This document shows positions 9,453 to 20,654 of a stretch of DNA of 64,000 nt, piece after piece. The notes beneath the pieces are model-generated. The model was not told the DNA's origin. It worked only from the letters and a program-made list of their open reading frames with translations, and searched no databases. The first letter of the stretch is position 1, and each line of letters begins with the position of its first letter. The stretch comes from an uncultured Litoreibacter sp. (lineage in GTDB: Bacteria; Pseudomonadota; Alphaproteobacteria; Rhodobacterales; Rhodobacteraceae). The position numbers were made by a program, and so were the translations under genes. Where the stretch lies: the NCBI GenBank assembly GCA_947501685.1, contig CANMWQ010000001.1:1-64000 (forward strand), given 5' to 3'.

Positions 9453-9620
9453 ATGACTGTCTCTCTCGCAGAACGTGCTCGCCATGGTCGTATGATTGCT
9501 CTTGAGGCAATCAAGGTTCAAAAGTCCGGAGCTGACATCGTATTGCTGTCGGACCGGCGTGAGAATCCGCGGCCTGTTTTCACATCCCGCCGCGCGGATC
9601 CGTCGTTGCTCGTGGCCTAA
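9453..9620 (+). CDS. Small hypothetical protein (55 aa)
   Basis: Internal ATG of ORF 9384..9620 preceded by purine-rich ggaaggaaaa; MTVSLAERARHGRMIALEAIKVQKSGADIVLLSDRRENPRPVFTSRRADPSLLVA; followed by a strong terminator. Confidence 0.5.
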   Translation: MTVSLAERARHGRMIALEAIKVQKSGADIVLLSDRRENPRPVFTSRRADPSLLVA

Positions 9621-9706
9621 AACCCCAAGTTTACAAGAGGGAGGAGCGCACCCTCGCTACACGAAACGCGTTCCAGGCCTGTTCCAGCCGGCCCCCTCAC
9701 ATGAAG

Positions 9707-9739
9707 AACCGCCCGGTACCCCTCCCGGGCGGTTTTTTT
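9707..9739 (+). terminator. Rho-independent terminator
   Basis: AACCGCCCGG-tacccctc-CCGGGCGGTT followed by a T-run; perfect 10-bp stem. Confidence 0.9.
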
Positions 9740-9767
9740 GTGCAAACAGCCTTTGAAGCTTAGCGTG

Positions 9768-11423
9768 CTAACGCGTGAATTTCTTATACTTGACCCGCTT
9801 GGGCTCAACCGCATCCGGGCCCAGACGTCTAATCTTGTCTTCTTCATAGGCCTCAAAGTTGCCTTCGAACCACTCCACATGGGCTTCGCCTTCAAAGGCA
9901 AGAATATGCGTACAGAGCCGGTCCAAGAAGAACCGATCGTGGCTGATCACAACGGCGCAGCCTGCGAAATCTTCGATTGCGTCTTCCAGCGCACGCAGAG
10001 TTTCGACGTCCAGATCGTTGGTCGGTTCGTCAAGCAGCAGCACGTTACCACCGGTTTTCAGAAGTTTGGCCATATGCACGCGGTTGCGTTCCCCGCCGGA
10101 CAGGGAGCCTACTTTTTTCTGCTGGTCGCCGCCCTTGAAGTTGAACGCCGAGCAATAGGCGCGGGAATTCATTTGCGCGTCTCCGAGCTGAATAATCTCG
10201 CTGCCACCGGAAATTTCTTCCCAGACATTCGAGTCGCCCGTCAGCGCATCACGCGATTGGTCTACATAGCTCAGCTGCACCGTGTCGCCGTAGGAAACTG
10301 TGCCGCTATCGGGCTGTTCCTGACCGGTGAGCATTCGGAAAAGTGTCGATTTACCCGCGCCGTTGGGACCGATCACGCCGACGATGCCACCGGCAGGCAG
10401 CGAGAAGCTAAGGTCCTCGACCAGCAGCTTGTCGCCATAGGCTTTGGTCAGGTTTTCAACCTCGATGACCTTGTTTCCAAGACGGGGGCCGTTGGGGATG
10501 ATGATCTGGGCGCGGCCGAGCTTTTCTTTCTCGGACTGGTTGGCCATCTCGTTATAGGCGTTGATCCGGGCTTTCCCCTTCGCTTGTCGGGCCTTCGCGC
10601 CGGAGCGCATCCATTCCAGCTCTCGCTCAAGTGTCTTTTGCTTGGATTTGTCTTCCTTGGCCTCACGCTCCAGCCGCTTGGCTTTCTGTTCCAGCCAAGA
10701 GGAGTAGTTGCCCTCGTATGGAATACCCCGGCCCCGGTCGAGCTCTAGGATCCAGCCGGTGATATCATCAAGGAAATAGCGGTCATGGGTGACGATCAGG
10801 ATCGTACCCTTATACTCAATCAGGTGTTTTTGCAGCCATGCGATGGTTTCGGCGTCGAGGTGGTTTGTCGGCTCGTCGAGGAGCAGCATGTCAGGGGCTT
10901 CGAGCAACAATTTACACAGCGCCACGCGGCGGCGTTCACCGCCCGACAGATGCTCAGGCATTGCGTCGTCTGGCGGGCAGCGCAGGGCCTCCATTGCGAC
11001 GTCGATCTGTGCGTCGAGGTCCCAAAGATTGGCCGCGTCAATCTCGTCTTGCAGCTTGGCCATTTCCTCCGCGGTTTCGTCGGAATAGTTCATTGCCAAC
11101 TCGTTATAGCGATCCAGAACATCCTTCTTCTCTTTGACCCCCAGCATCACGTTGTCGCGCACGGTCATGTCTTCCTCAAGCGTGGGTTCTTGTGGCAGAT
11201 AGCCAACTTTCGCGCCTTCCGCTGCCCAGGCCTCGCCGGTGAAATCCTTGTCCTGACCGGCCATGATCCGCATGAGCGACGACTTACCCGTACCGTTTAC
11301 CCCGACCACGCCGATCTTGACGCCGGGCAGGAAGTTCAGGCGGATGTTTTCGAACACCTTCTTGCCGCCCGGATACTGCTTGGAGACGCCGTCCATAAAG
11401 TAGACGAATTGATTGGCTGCCAT
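9768..11423 (-). CDS. ettA: Energy-dependent translational throttle protein EttA (ABC-F ATPase)
   Basis: 551 aa, two Walker A (GVNGTGKSS, GPNGAGKST), two LSGGE signatures; EttA-type N-terminus QFVYFMDGVSKQYPGGKKVFENI. Confidence 0.95.
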   Translation of the reverse strand: MAANQFVYFMDGVSKQYPGGKKVFENIRLNFLPGVKIGVVGVNGTGKSSLMRIMAGQDKDFTGEAWAAEGAKVGYLPQEPTLEEDMTVRDNVMLGVKEKKDVLDRYNELAMNYSDETAEEMAKLQDEIDAANLWDLDAQIDVAMEALRCPPDDAMPEHLSGGERRRVALCKLLLEAPDMLLLDEPTNHLDAETIAWLQKHLIEYKGTILIVTHDRYFLDDITGWILELDRGRGIPYEGNYSSWLEQKAKRLEREAKEDKSKQKTLERELEWMRSGAKARQAKGKARINAYNEMANQSEKEKLGRAQIIIPNGPRLGNKVIEVENLTKAYGDKLLVEDLSFSLPAGGIVGVIGPNGAGKSTLFRMLTGQEQPDSGTVSYGDTVQLSYVDQSRDALTGDSNVWEEISGGSEIIQLGDAQMNSRAYCSAFNFKGGDQQKKVGSLSGGERNRVHMAKLLKTGGNVLLLDEPTNDLDVETLRALEDAIEDFAGCAVVISHDRFFLDRLCTHILAFEGEAHVEWFEGNFEAYEEDKIRRLGPDAVEPKRVKYKKFTR

Positions 11424-11542
11424 GAGATTGCTCCGGATGAGGGTCTGTGTTGCCCCCGTGTTTAGACAGGGTTGCGGGCAAGGGCAATCAGGCGCAGATT
11501 ACACGCGGCCCATTGCAGACCTGACCAAAGAAAGAGCCCGAC

Positions 11543-12574
11543 ATGACCTATACGCCTGCCAAAAATCGCTATGACCAAATGGTGTACCGCAGGTGTGGCA
11601 AGTCAGGCGTGCAGCTGCCTGCTATTTCACTGGGGCTATGGCACAATTTTGGAGGTGACAGCCCGCATGAGAACAAGCGCGCCATGTGCCAAACGGCATT
11701 TGACCACGGCATCACCCATTTTGATTTGGCCAATAATTACGGCCCGCCCCCCGGCAGCGCGGAGGAAGCTTTCGGGCAAATTCTCGGCACTGATTTTGCC
11801 GGCTACCGCGACGAATTGATCATCTCAAGCAAAGCCGGATACCTGATGTGGCCGGGGCCGTATGGCCAAATGGGCAGCCGTAAATATCTCGTGGCCTCCT
11901 GCGACCAGTCTCTTAAACGGATGGGGCTCGATTATGTCGACATATTCTATTCGCACCGGTTTGATCCCGACACACCTCTGGAGGAAACCATGGGCGCGTT
12001 GGACTATATCGTGCGCTCTGGCCGCGCACTTTATGCGGGGATCTCTTCCTATAACTCTGAGAAGACCCGGCAGGCCGTGGCGATTTTGAAAGACCTTGGC
12101 ACCCCGATGCTGATCCACCAGCCATCCTATAATCTGCTCAACCGTTGGACCGAGCATGACGGGCTGTGGGGCACATTGGATGAGCTTGGCGTGGGCTCCA
12201 TCGCGTTCACCCCATTGGCGCAGGGCATTTTGACCAAGAAGTATCTCGGCGGCATCCCCGAGGGCAGCCGCGCCACGCAAGGAAAATCGCTGCAGGACGG
12301 TATGATCAATGAGCGTTCGCTGGCCTCGGTGAAGGCGCTGAATGAAATGGCGGAGGCCCGTGGCCAGACGCTTGCACAGATGGCGCTGGCTTGGGTGCTT
12401 CGCGAAGGGCGCGCCACCACCGCATTGATCGGTGCCTCCAAACCGGAACAGATCGTAGACTGCGCCGGCGCGGTGAAAAACCTAAGGTTCACAGCCGCCG
12501 AATTGGCAAAGATCGACGAGATCTCCTCTGAGGAGGACATTAATCTCTGGGCCAAATCGTCAGAGACGGACTAG
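11543..12574 (+). CDS. Aldo/keto reductase (YghZ/L-glyceraldehyde-3-phosphate reductase-like)
   Basis: 343 aa; GLWHNFGG..., [48 protein letters not shown]. Confidence 0.85.
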   Translation: MTYTPAKNRYDQMVYRRCGKSGVQLPAISLGLWHNFGGDSPHENKRAMCQTAFDHGITHFDLANNYGPPPGSAEEAFGQILGTDFAGYRDELIISSKAGYLMWPGPYGQMGSRKYLVASCDQSLKRMGLDYVDIFYSHRFDPDTPLEETMGALDYIVRSGRALYAGISSYNSEKTRQAVAILKDLGTPMLIHQPSYNLLNRWTEHDGLWGTLDELGVGSIAFTPLAQGILTKKYLGGIPEGSRATQGKSLQDGMINERSLASVKALNEMAEARGQTLAQMALAWVLREGRATTALIGASKPEQIVDCAGAVKNLRFTAAELAKIDEISSEEDINLWAKSSETD

Positions 12575-12578
12575 GGCA

Positions 12579-13175
12579 ATGCAAGGCTGGCCATTGGCGC
12601 GGGCAGGGCAAAGCGTCGGCCTTCTTGGCGGGTCATTTGACCCTGCACATGAGGGCCATGCCCACATCACCCGCGAGGCATTGAAACGCTTTGGTCTCGA
12701 TCACGTTTGGTGGCTGGTTTCCCCCGGCAACCCTTTGAAAATGCGCGGCCCTGCGGCGTTGAGCACGCGGATTCAACATGCCCGCTCGGTCATACAGCAC
12801 CCGAAGGTTCAGGTCACCGGTCTGGAGGCCCGATTGGGCACGAGATACACAGCGCAGACGTTGCGGCGCCTGTTGCCGCGCTACCCCGGTGTGCGGTTCG
12901 TCTGGCTCATGGGCGCGGATAATCTGGCAGGGTTCCACCACTGGCAGGATTGGGGAGACATTATGCAGATGCTGCCCGTTGGCGTTTTGGCCCGCCCCGG
13001 TGACCGTATCTCTGCACGCCGGTCGGTGGCCGCCCAGCACTATGACATGGCCCGGCTGCCCGGCATCGCATCGCAGCTTTTGCCACTGCGAGAGGCACCG
13101 TGTTGGTGCTACATCAATGTCCCGCTGAGCGCCGCCTCGTCGACCGCAATCAGGGCACGCGGCGGCTGGTCCTGA
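12579..13175 (+). CDS. nadD: Nicotinate-nucleotide adenylyltransferase
   Basis: 198 aa; [37 protein letters not shown]. Confidence 0.9.
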   Translation: MQGWPLARAGQSVGLLGGSFDPAHEGHAHITREALKRFGLDHVWWLVSPGNPLKMRGPAALSTRIQHARSVIQHPKVQVTGLEARLGTRYTAQTLRRLLPRYPGVRFVWLMGADNLAGFHHWQDWGDIMQMLPVGVLARPGDRISARRSVAAQHYDMARLPGIASQLLPLREAPCWCYINVPLSAASSTAIRARGGWS

Positions 13176-13998
13176 GAAATAGGTTGCCAAATCCTGACAC
13201 AAAGATCACGGCAATGCCCAAGGCGGCCAGCGGATCTGGCCAATCTCCGAAAAACAGGACGCCGTAAGCGACCGCGCCGATCAATTGCAGGTAGACAAAG
13301 GGCGCCAACCACGACGCACCTGCGCGCGCATAGGCGAAGATGAGAAACAGATTGCCCAACATTGAGGCGGTCCCGGACCAGAACATCAGGCCCCAAGGAA
13401 CCTCCGATGGAATATGTGCCACGCCAATTGGCAGCAACAGCAAGGAGCCGATGGTCAACTGGGCGAGCAACAGATGCAAGGGTTTGCCCAACGGCTGAAC
13501 CCAGCGCGACGCGGTCAGGAACATCCCATAAAAACACCCCGACACAAGCGCCCAGCCGAGCCCTGGCGTCATCCCAAATCCGGGTCGCACCACCAAGAGC
13601 ACTCCCCCGAGACCAATAAGCAGCAGAAAAACTCTTGCGTAACTGCCTTGTTCCTTCAGCAGCCAAACCGACAGTACGTAGCTGACAAAGGGGCCGAGAA
13701 AGAAAGCACCGAACACATTGGCAATCGGCTCGGTCTGCAAGGCGGTCAGGATAGTCGAAATCGTCACTGCTTGAAAAGCACTGCGCAACCAAATGCGGCG
13801 ATCCCTGAGCAAGCCAAAGATGGCGCGGTCCCAAAACACGGGAGCAAGAAGCACCAGGCCGATGCTGTAGCGCGTCCATGCCACGAAAAGCGGCGCCACC
13901 CCGGCGGAGGTCATGAGTTTGCCTGCCGTGTCACCAAACGGGATCAGCAACATTCCGACCGACATAATCAGTGCGGCTTGGAGGTATCTGGCATCCAT
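13150..13998 (-). CDS. DMT-superfamily (EamA) transporter
   Basis: 282 aa, ~10 TM helices; EamA-like repeats. Confidence 0.85.
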   Translation of the reverse strand: MDARYLQAALIMSVGMLLIPFGDTAGKLMTSAGVAPLFVAWTRYSIGLVLLAPVFWDRAIFGLLRDRRIWLRSAFQAVTISTILTALQTEPIANVFGAFFLGPFVSYVLSVWLLKEQGSYARVFLLLIGLGGVLLVVRPGFGMTPGLGWALVSGCFYGMFLTASRWVQPLGKPLHLLLAQLTIGSLLLLPIGVAHIPSEVPWGLMFWSGTASMLGNLFLIFAYARAGASWLAPFVYLQLIGAVAYGVLFFGDWPDPLAALGIAVIFVSGFGNLFLRTSRRVP

Positions 13999-14063
13999 TT
14001 TCTGTGCCTATCAGGTGGTCTGATGGCTTGCCACCATCAACCGCTTCGGCGACAGTCCCGACC

Positions 14064-15569
14064 ATGAATTTGACCAGCAATGGCCGGTACGGCCGCCGCA
14101 CAATTTTGGCATTCTTGCTCTACGGAACGGCGGGAGCTGCACTGGCGAATGCCCCGCCCCAATCCTTACGCCCATTACGCAAACCGGGCGACGCCGTCAA
14201 ACGCGCCGTACCCGAAGGGGCGCAGATCATCGAGTCCGCCAAACTCGGCGGGCATACCAGCTACGTCGTGGCAGATGCGCGCACGGGTGAGGTGCTGGAA
14301 TCCGTCGCTCCATTGCGCCTTCATCCGCCCGCCAGCGTCGCCAAGGCGGTCACTGCGTTCTATGCGCTCGAACGGCTCGGTAAGGATTTTCGCTACCTCA
14401 CGCAGCTGGTTGGAACCGGGCCTATCGTGGACAACGTATTGCAAGGAGACCTGATTTTGATCGGTAGCGGCGACCCGTTGCTGACGAGCGATGAGCTGTA
14501 TGAATTGGCCTCTAGCTTGAAAACAGCAGGCCTTGTTGGCGTGAAGGGCAAGCTCAAAGTCTTCGAGGGCGCATTGCCGTCGGTTGAGGAAATTGACCCC
14601 GCCCAACCCTTGCAGGTCGGCTACAACCCGGGCATCGGCGGGGTGAACCTGAACTTCAACCGCGCCTATCTCGAATGGAAACAGGTTGGCTCAAGCTACA
14701 CGATCACGATGGAGGCCAGAACAGAGCGGTTCCGGCCGGCAATCAGTTCCGTAGGGGCAAAGATCGTAGATGGTCCGGGCCCGATCTTCACCTATTCCAA
14801 CGATCAAGACAAAGAGCGCTGGACCGTCGCGCGCAAAGCGCTTGGCAAGGAAGGTGGCCGCTGGCTGCCGGTGCGCAGGCCCGGCGTCTACGCGGGTGAC
14901 GTATTCCGCACGCTGGCGCGCAGCCATGGCATAGAGCTGCCGAAGGCCGAGCTGACTCGCTCCGTTCCTAATAAGGTAACAAAATTCTCAGAGCATCTAA
15001 GCCTGCCCTTGGACGAGATATGCCAAGGCATGCTAAAGTTCTCGACCAACCTGACGGCAGAAGTTGTAGGGCTCACCGCCAGCGGGGCAGGCACGCTTAG
15101 GGCGTCTGGGCGAACCATGTCAGAATGGGCGCAGGCGCGCGCTGGAACCCGCAATGCGGTTTTCGTGGATCATTCAGGGCTTGGCGATAAGACGACAACC
15201 TCCGCGCAAGACATGGTGCGTGCCCTCACCGCCAAAGGGGCCCGCGACACCTTGCTGCCAATCCTCAAAGAGCTGGCCGTACGCGACCCGTCCGGTGCTC
15301 CCATCGAGAACGGGCCGGTCAAGGTGATGGCCAAGACGGGGACGCTGAATTTCGTGAGCGGGTTGGCGGGTTACATTGATATGGAAGACGGCCAGCAGCT
15401 GGTCTTCGCAATTTTCGCCTCCGACGAGGCCCGTCGTGAGAAGCTCACGCGCGAGCAACGTGAACGGCCCCGCGGCTCACGGTCTTGGAACGGCCGCGCA
15501 AAGACGATGCAACAAAAGCTGATCCGGCGTTGGTCTGTGGTGCACGCGGCCGACGGTGACGGGGCCTAA
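14064..15569 (+). CDS. dacB: D-alanyl-D-alanine carboxypeptidase/endopeptidase (PBP4 family)
   Basis: Start refined within ORF 13971..15569; PPASVAKAVTAFYALERLG (SxxK), DHSGLGDKTT (SxN-like), MAKTGTLNFVSGLAGY (KTG). Confidence 0.85.
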   Translation: MNLTSNGRYGRRTILAFLLYGTAGAALANAPPQSLRPLRKPGDAVKRAVPEGAQIIESAKLGGHTSYVVADARTGEVLESVAPLRLHPPASVAKAVTAFYALERLGKDFRYLTQLVGTGPIVDNVLQGDLILIGSGDPLLTSDELYELASSLKTAGLVGVKGKLKVFEGALPSVEEIDPAQPLQVGYNPGIGGVNLNFNRAYLEWKQVGSSYTITMEARTERFRPAISSVGAKIVDGPGPIFTYSNDQDKERWTVARKALGKEGGRWLPVRRPGVYAGDVFRTLARSHGIELPKAELTRSVPNKVTKFSEHLSLPLDEICQGMLKFSTNLTAEVVGLTASGAGTLRASGRTMSEWAQARAGTRNAVFVDHSGLGDKTTTSAQDMVRALTAKGARDTLLPILKELAVRDPSGAPIENGPVKVMAKTGTLNFVSGLAGYIDMEDGQQLVFAIFASDEARREKLTREQRERPRGSRSWNGRAKTMQQKLIRRWSVVHAADGDGA

Positions 15570-15988
15570 AGCGTGATGTATCGCGCCCGCGCGCCGCGCT
15601 CGATCGCGGCGGCATGCAGGCGGTCAATGTCCAGCTCGTAGCGAATTTCTTCAAGCAGTCGTAGTTCCTGTTGGCCGATATGGGCGTCACTTGCGGCAAC
15701 GTCACATGCCAAGGCGTAGGCGGTCTCGCGCAGCTCAGCAGGCAGCGCGTCGCGGATCAGACCGAACAGCGCGTCCAACCCGTCTTCCTCCTCGAACAGG
15801 TCCAGCACGGTTTGCGCGACCTTATTGATCCGGTCCACGTCATACTCGGCGAAGATGGGCAGATGGTTGACCACTTGCTGGATGGTCACCAGCTCCGAGG
15901 TGCGCATCGTCGCATCTGACATGGACACTGAGATCATGATCGCGACTAGGCAGTCGAGGGACGACAGTGCGGGTGCATCCGCTGGCAT
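15566..15988 (-). CDS. TerB-like domain protein (tellurite-resistance TerB family)
   Basis: 140 aa helical: DCLVAIMISVSMSDATMRTSELVTIQQVVNHLP...ALACDVAASDAHIGQQELRLLEEI. Confidence 0.65.
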   Translation of the reverse strand: MPADAPALSSLDCLVAIMISVSMSDATMRTSELVTIQQVVNHLPIFAEYDVDRINKVAQTVLDLFEEEDGLDALFGLIRDALPAELRETAYALACDVAASDAHIGQQELRLLEEIRYELDIDRLHAAAIERGARARYITL

Positions 15989-16108
15989 GTTGCTGACTTT
16001 CGAAAGGAGTTACTGCGCTGCAGAATATTGACCTGTGGGGGGCGGCACAATAGGTAGCGGGATCGAAGTGCGCTTTGGCCGCACCACCCTTGATGGAAAG
16101 CCTGCCCT

Positions 16109-17686
16109 ATGTCCGACCTGCGTGACGCTGCAATGACCTCAAAAGCTTGGCCGTTCGAAGAGGCCAGAAAGCTGCTCAAACGCTTCGACAAGGGCGCACC
16201 AGAAAAGGGCTATGTGCTGTTCGAAACCGGCTATGGCCCGTCTGGCCTGCCCCATATCGGAACCTTCGGTGAGGTCGCACGCACAACCATGATCCGCCGC
16301 GCCTTCGAGGTGATCTCGGACATCCCGACGAAACTGATCTGCTTCTCGGACGATCTAGACGGGATGCGCAAAGTGCCGGGCAACGTGCCCAACCCAGAGC
16401 TTCTTGAGCCACACCTGCAACGCCCATTGACGGATGTGCCGGATCCTTTTGGGACGCATGACAGCTTTGGCGCGCATAACAATGCCAAGCTGAACAGCTT
16501 TCTTGATACGTTTGGGTTCGAATATGAATTCATCTCTTCGACCGAATTCTATCGCTCGGGCAAGTTCGACGAGGTGCTGCTGCGCGCCGCTGAAAAATAC
16601 GACGCGGTGATGGAGGTTATGCTGAAATCCTTGCGCGAAGAACGGCGTGAGACCTATTCGATTTTCCTGCCTATCCATCCTGAAACGGGTCGGGTGCTCT
16701 ACGTGCCTATGAAGCATGTCGATGCGGCAAAGGGAGAAATTACCTTCGACGATGAAGACGGGCGCGAATGGACGCTGCCGGTCACTGGCGGCAATGTGAA
16801 GCTACAATGGAAGCCCGATTTCGGTGCCCGCTGGGCGGCGCTTGATGTCGATTTCGAGATGTATGGCAAGGATCACTCCACCAATACGCCGATCTATGAT
16901 CGCATCTGCCAAATCTTGGGAGGCCGCAAGCCGGAGCATTTCACCTATGAGCTGTTCCTCGATGCCGATGGCCACAAGATCTCCAAAACGACGGGCAACG
17001 GCGTGTCGATCGACGAGTGGCTGACCTATGCGTCGTCAGAATCTCTGTCCTATTTCATGTATCAAAAGCCCAAGACCGCCAAGCGGATGCATTTCGACGT
17101 GATCCCAAAGGCGGTGGATGAGTATCACCAACAACTGCGCGCTTATGCCGATCAGGACGCCAAGCAGCGATTTGCGAACCCGGTCTTCCACATCCACGGG
17201 CACAATGTTCCGGCCTCAAATATGGTCGTGCCGTTCTCCATGCTGTTGAACCTCGCATCGGTGGCAAATGCCGAGGGCAAAGACCAACTTTGGGGGTTCA
17301 TCCAACGCTACGCGCCTGAGGCGTCAGCCAAAACGCATCCTGATCTCGATCAGGCGGCGGGGTTTGCGGTGGCCTATTACAACGACTTTGTAAAACCGGC
17401 CAAAACGTACCGCGCGGCAACGGAGCTGGAGCGAGAGGCGCTCTTGGACCTGCGCGCACAGCTGGTCGATTGGGATGGCGGATTGGACGCTGAGGGATTG
17501 CAATCGGTGGTATTTGCCTGTGGTCGTGAGCGGTTCGACCCGCTGCGTGACTGGTTCAAGGCGCTGTATGAAGTCCTGTTAGGCGCATCCCAAGGCCCTC
17601 GCTTTGGCGGCTTTATCGCCCTCTACGGTGTGGAGGAGACCATTGCCTTGATCGACCAAGCACTAAAAGGTGAACTTCTCGGCTGA
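16109..17686 (+). CDS. lysS: Lysyl-tRNA synthetase, class I
   Basis: 525 aa; [19 protein letters not shown] (HIGH-like), [12 protein letters not shown] (KMSKS-like). Confidence 0.95.
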   Translation: MSDLRDAAMTSKAWPFEEARKLLKRFDKGAPEKGYVLFETGYGPSGLPHIGTFGEVARTTMIRRAFEVISDIPTKLICFSDDLDGMRKVPGNVPNPELLEPHLQRPLTDVPDPFGTHDSFGAHNNAKLNSFLDTFGFEYEFISSTEFYRSGKFDEVLLRAAEKYDAVMEVMLKSLREERRETYSIFLPIHPETGRVLYVPMKHVDAAKGEITFDDEDGREWTLPVTGGNVKLQWKPDFGARWAALDVDFEMYGKDHSTNTPIYDRICQILGGRKPEHFTYELFLDADGHKISKTTGNGVSIDEWLTYASSESLSYFMYQKPKTAKRMHFDVIPKAVDEYHQQLRAYADQDAKQRFANPVFHIHGHNVPASNMVVPFSMLLNLASVANAEGKDQLWGFIQRYAPEASAKTHPDLDQAAGFAVAYYNDFVKPAKTYRAATELEREALLDLRAQLVDWDGGLDAEGLQSVVFACGRERFDPLRDWFKALYEVLLGASQGPRFGGFIALYGVEETIALIDQALKGELLG

Positions 17687-17748
17687 CGGAGTTCACTGGA
17701 CGTTGAGTCTGTTCGCGTTAGGTTGTTTCTCTTGTATTAAGGAGAGCA

Positions 17749-18162
17749 TTGATGAAACACCTGTTTGCCGCTGTGCTGATGTTGGCCCTGTCTGTCATGC
17801 CAGGGCTGGCCCAAGATGCCAGATCGGGTGAGGTCACGCAAACCATCCAAAGCCAACTGGATGCGTTTCAGAAAGACGATTTCAGCAAGGCTTTCACCTA
17901 CGCGTCTCCCACGATCAAGCGGCTTTTTGGGTCACCTGACCGATTTGGAGCAATGGTGCGCAACGGGTTCCCGATGGTCTGGCGCCCTTCCGAGGTTCAG
18001 TTTCTCGAGTTCAAGGATGTCGGCGGTCGTATCTCGCAAACTGTGCTCTTTCGGGACGCCAACGGGGTCCCAACAGTGTTAGAGTACTTCATGATCAAGA
18101 CTCCGACGGGATGGCAAATCGACGGCGTCCAGCGGGTGGAACAGCCTGATGTCGCGGTCTAG
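17749..18162 (+). CDS. Exported DUF4864 domain-containing protein
   Basis: Signal peptide ...PGLAQDA; IQSQLDAFQKDDFSKAFTYASPTIKRLFGSPDRFGAMV. Confidence 0.75.
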   Translation: MMKHLFAAVLMLALSVMPGLAQDARSGEVTQTIQSQLDAFQKDDFSKAFTYASPTIKRLFGSPDRFGAMVRNGFPMVWRPSEVQFLEFKDVGGRISQTVLFRDANGVPTVLEYFMIKTPTGWQIDGVQRVEQPDVAV

Positions 18163-18362
18163 CTGAGGCTGCGGGCTCTGTTCAACCCTTCCTTAACCGG
18201 GCCTTAAGCCTGCCCTGATAACGCTCTCGGCGGTCAGGACGGCGTGTCCGGCATTTTCCATCAGAGATGTCATGAAAGCGGGTGAAAACCCGGCCCGGTG
18301 CTATGCGCGGGGCCGTTTTGTGACGCGCCGGCGCGCCTGTTTATTGGATGAAAGGGATTTTG

Positions 18363-20654
18363 ATGAACAAGGCGATTACCGAGGGGCTGATTTTGACGCC
18401 GCCTCCTTTTGAAAACGGGTTGGACTTTTGGTCACGTGGCGACGGCACACCGGGCAGCGGCACATATGACGGCTTCGCCTCGGCGGCCTTCGTTCCGGCG
18501 GACCAGGATTTTGGCGGTTGCGTGGAAATTCAGAAAACCGAAGCGACCCAAACGCTTCGCTTTATGGGGGAGACCCCATTGCTGCCTGGCTGTTACCTAC
18601 AGATCAAGGCGCGCGTCAAAGCGGTCTCCGGCAATTTGCCCGGGGTGCGCATCGCCGGGTTTGCGGGTGGCGCTGGCGGCGTTGAGGTGGCGGGGGTCAC
18701 AACGGTTGGCCCGACGACCACATTGACCAGCTACGGCGACGTCACCGAAATCACTGCAATTGTCGGCACCGGTGCGCGCCCCGGCGTGACACTGGCATGG
18801 GGTCCACAGGCGCTTTACGGCCATTTCGGCATTGATCTGACCGGCGCGAATGGCGGCGTTATCCGTGTGGATGACATTGAAATCACAGACATCACCTCCG
18901 CCTTTCTGCGCACCCTTATGGACTGGGTCGACGTCACCGATTACGGCGCGATTGGTGATGGTGTCACCGACAATGTCGCCGCGTTCGAGGCCGCAGATGC
19001 TGCGGCAAACGGCCGCGAGATCTTAGTGCCTGGCGGCACGTTCTACCTTGCTGACAGCGTCACATTTGAAAGCCGTACGCGGTTTCAAGGCAACGTAACG
19101 ATGCCGGATGACAAATACCTCGCGCTGTCGCAGAATTTTGACTTTGACACTTACGCAAGCGCCTTTGGTGACGAGGTGGAGGGCTTCAAGAAGGCGTTCC
19201 AAGCCCTTCTGAAACAATCGACCCATGACAGCTTGGATCTGTGCGGGCGCTCGATCGGACTGCGCGAGCCCATCGACATGCAGGCCTGCGTCCCCGACAT
19301 CGACACTTTTTCCCAGCGTCGCGTCATCCGGAACGGGCAGTTTGACGCGATTCCGGACACGGCATGGGACACCGACGACGTCACGAGCTCCGCCACCTAT
19401 CAACTGTCAAACAAGCGTCGCCTTTCAGGTGTGAGCAATGTTGCAAATATCGCCGTTGGCAGCTTGATCGAAGGCAATGGTGTTGGTCGCGAGGTCTACG
19501 TCACTGCGCGCAATGTTTCGGCCCAAACGCTGGATATCAGCGAAGAACTCTATGACGCCGTGGGCAGCCAGACCTACACGTTCAAAAGGTTCAAATACCT
19601 GCTGGATTTCAGCGGGTTTGAATATGTCTCACAGTTCAACATCTCCGATATCGACTTTCGCGGGGACGGGCTGGCCAGCTGCGTGCTGATCGCCAAGGCG
19701 GGACTTATCTGGCATTTCCGCGACTGCTATTTGAACCGCCCCAAGGATCGCGGGATTACGTCCATCGGTCTTGGGTGTCAGGGCATGATGATCGACCGGT
19801 GCCAGTTCATCTCGAACGAGCAGGGGCTCTTGGCGCAAGACCGCGAGGTTATCGGGTACAATATCAACGCCAATGACTGCAAAATTCGCGACAACCGGGC
19901 CACCAAATGGGGGCATTGGGCCGTGGTGCATGGCTCCGGCCATATGTTCCAAGGCAACCATTTCTTCCAAGGCGACGATGTGCCAAATGGCAGCCGTAAG
20001 GCCGGGCTGGTTCTGACGCGCGCCAATTCAAAGATCGTGATCAGCTCAAACTATATCGACAATTGCTTCATCGAGTGGAGCAACGAACATGACGCAGAAC
20101 CTGACCAATCCAACGAGCTCAGCTTTGGCTCCCTCTCGATCATCGGCAACATCTTTACCTCGGCGCGGTCTGGCCCTTGGTTCCGGTTCATTGTGGTGAA
20201 ACCCTATGGACCCAGACATTTCATCAATGGCCTGACGGTGACGGGCAACACATTCAAGGCGCTTGATGGTGCGATTGACCGGGTGGACGCGGTTGATGAC
20301 AGCATCGCGTCGCTTGACGTGAACAGGATGCGTAACGTCGAGTGGACCGGGAATACCTACCACGCTGTGGGGCAGTGGACGGCCAGCCCGATGATGCTGC
20401 AATTTACCGAAAACACACCATTGCAGACATGGACCTGCGACTTTGACGGATGGATGCCCTTTGGTGGGCTGCTGCGCAACGTGACCGGCATCGTGCCACT
20501 TGGCCCGTTGCGAAATACCGGCAATGTTCCCGAATATGTGACCAGCTACGCAGATGTGATGCAAGGTGCCAATGGCACGGAGGCTTGGCTGACATGGCCG
20601 GTTGCCGTCAGCGGGCGGGTCAATGTCGTCGGTCGGGTTGATAACCCGTTCTAA
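18363..20654 (+). CDS. Right-handed beta-helix (pectate-lyase-3-like) spike/fiber protein
   Basis: Start MNKAITEG with aaaggg upstream; DVTDYGAIGDGVTDNVAAFEAADAAANGREILVPGGTFYL motif of beta-helix tail/head-spike proteins; resembles the Rhodobacterales head-spike fiber type. Confidence 0.7.
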   Translation: MNKAITEGLILTPPPFENGLDFWSRGDGTPGSGTYDGFASAAFVPADQDFGGCVEIQKTEATQTLRFMGETPLLPGCYLQIKARVKAVSGNLPGVRIAGFAGGAGGVEVAGVTTVGPTTTLTSYGDVTEITAIVGTGARPGVTLAWGPQALYGHFGIDLTGANGGVIRVDDIEITDITSAFLRTLMDWVDVTDYGAIGDGVTDNVAAFEAADAAANGREILVPGGTFYLADSVTFESRTRFQGNVTMPDDKYLALSQNFDFDTYASAFGDEVEGFKKAFQALLKQSTHDSLDLCGRSIGLREPIDMQACVPDIDTFSQRRVIRNGQFDAIPDTAWDTDDVTSSATYQLSNKRRLSGVSNVANIAVGSLIEGNGVGREVYVTARNVSAQTLDISEELYDAVGSQTYTFKRFKYLLDFSGFEYVSQFNISDIDFRGDGLASCVLIAKAGLIWHFRDCYLNRPKDRGITSIGLGCQGMMIDRCQFISNEQGLLAQDREVIGYNINANDCKIRDNRATKWGHWAVVHGSGHMFQGNHFFQGDDVPNGSRKAGLVLTRANSKIVISSNYIDNCFIEWSNEHDAEPDQSNELSFGSLSIIGNIFTSARSGPWFRFIVVKPYGPRHFINGLTVTGNTFKALDGAIDRVDAVDDSIASLDVNRMRNVEWTGNTYHAVGQWTASPMMLQFTENTPLQTWTCDFDGWMPFGGLLRNVTGIVPLGPLRNTGNVPEYVTSYADVMQGANGTEAWLTWPVAVSGRVNVVGRVDNPF

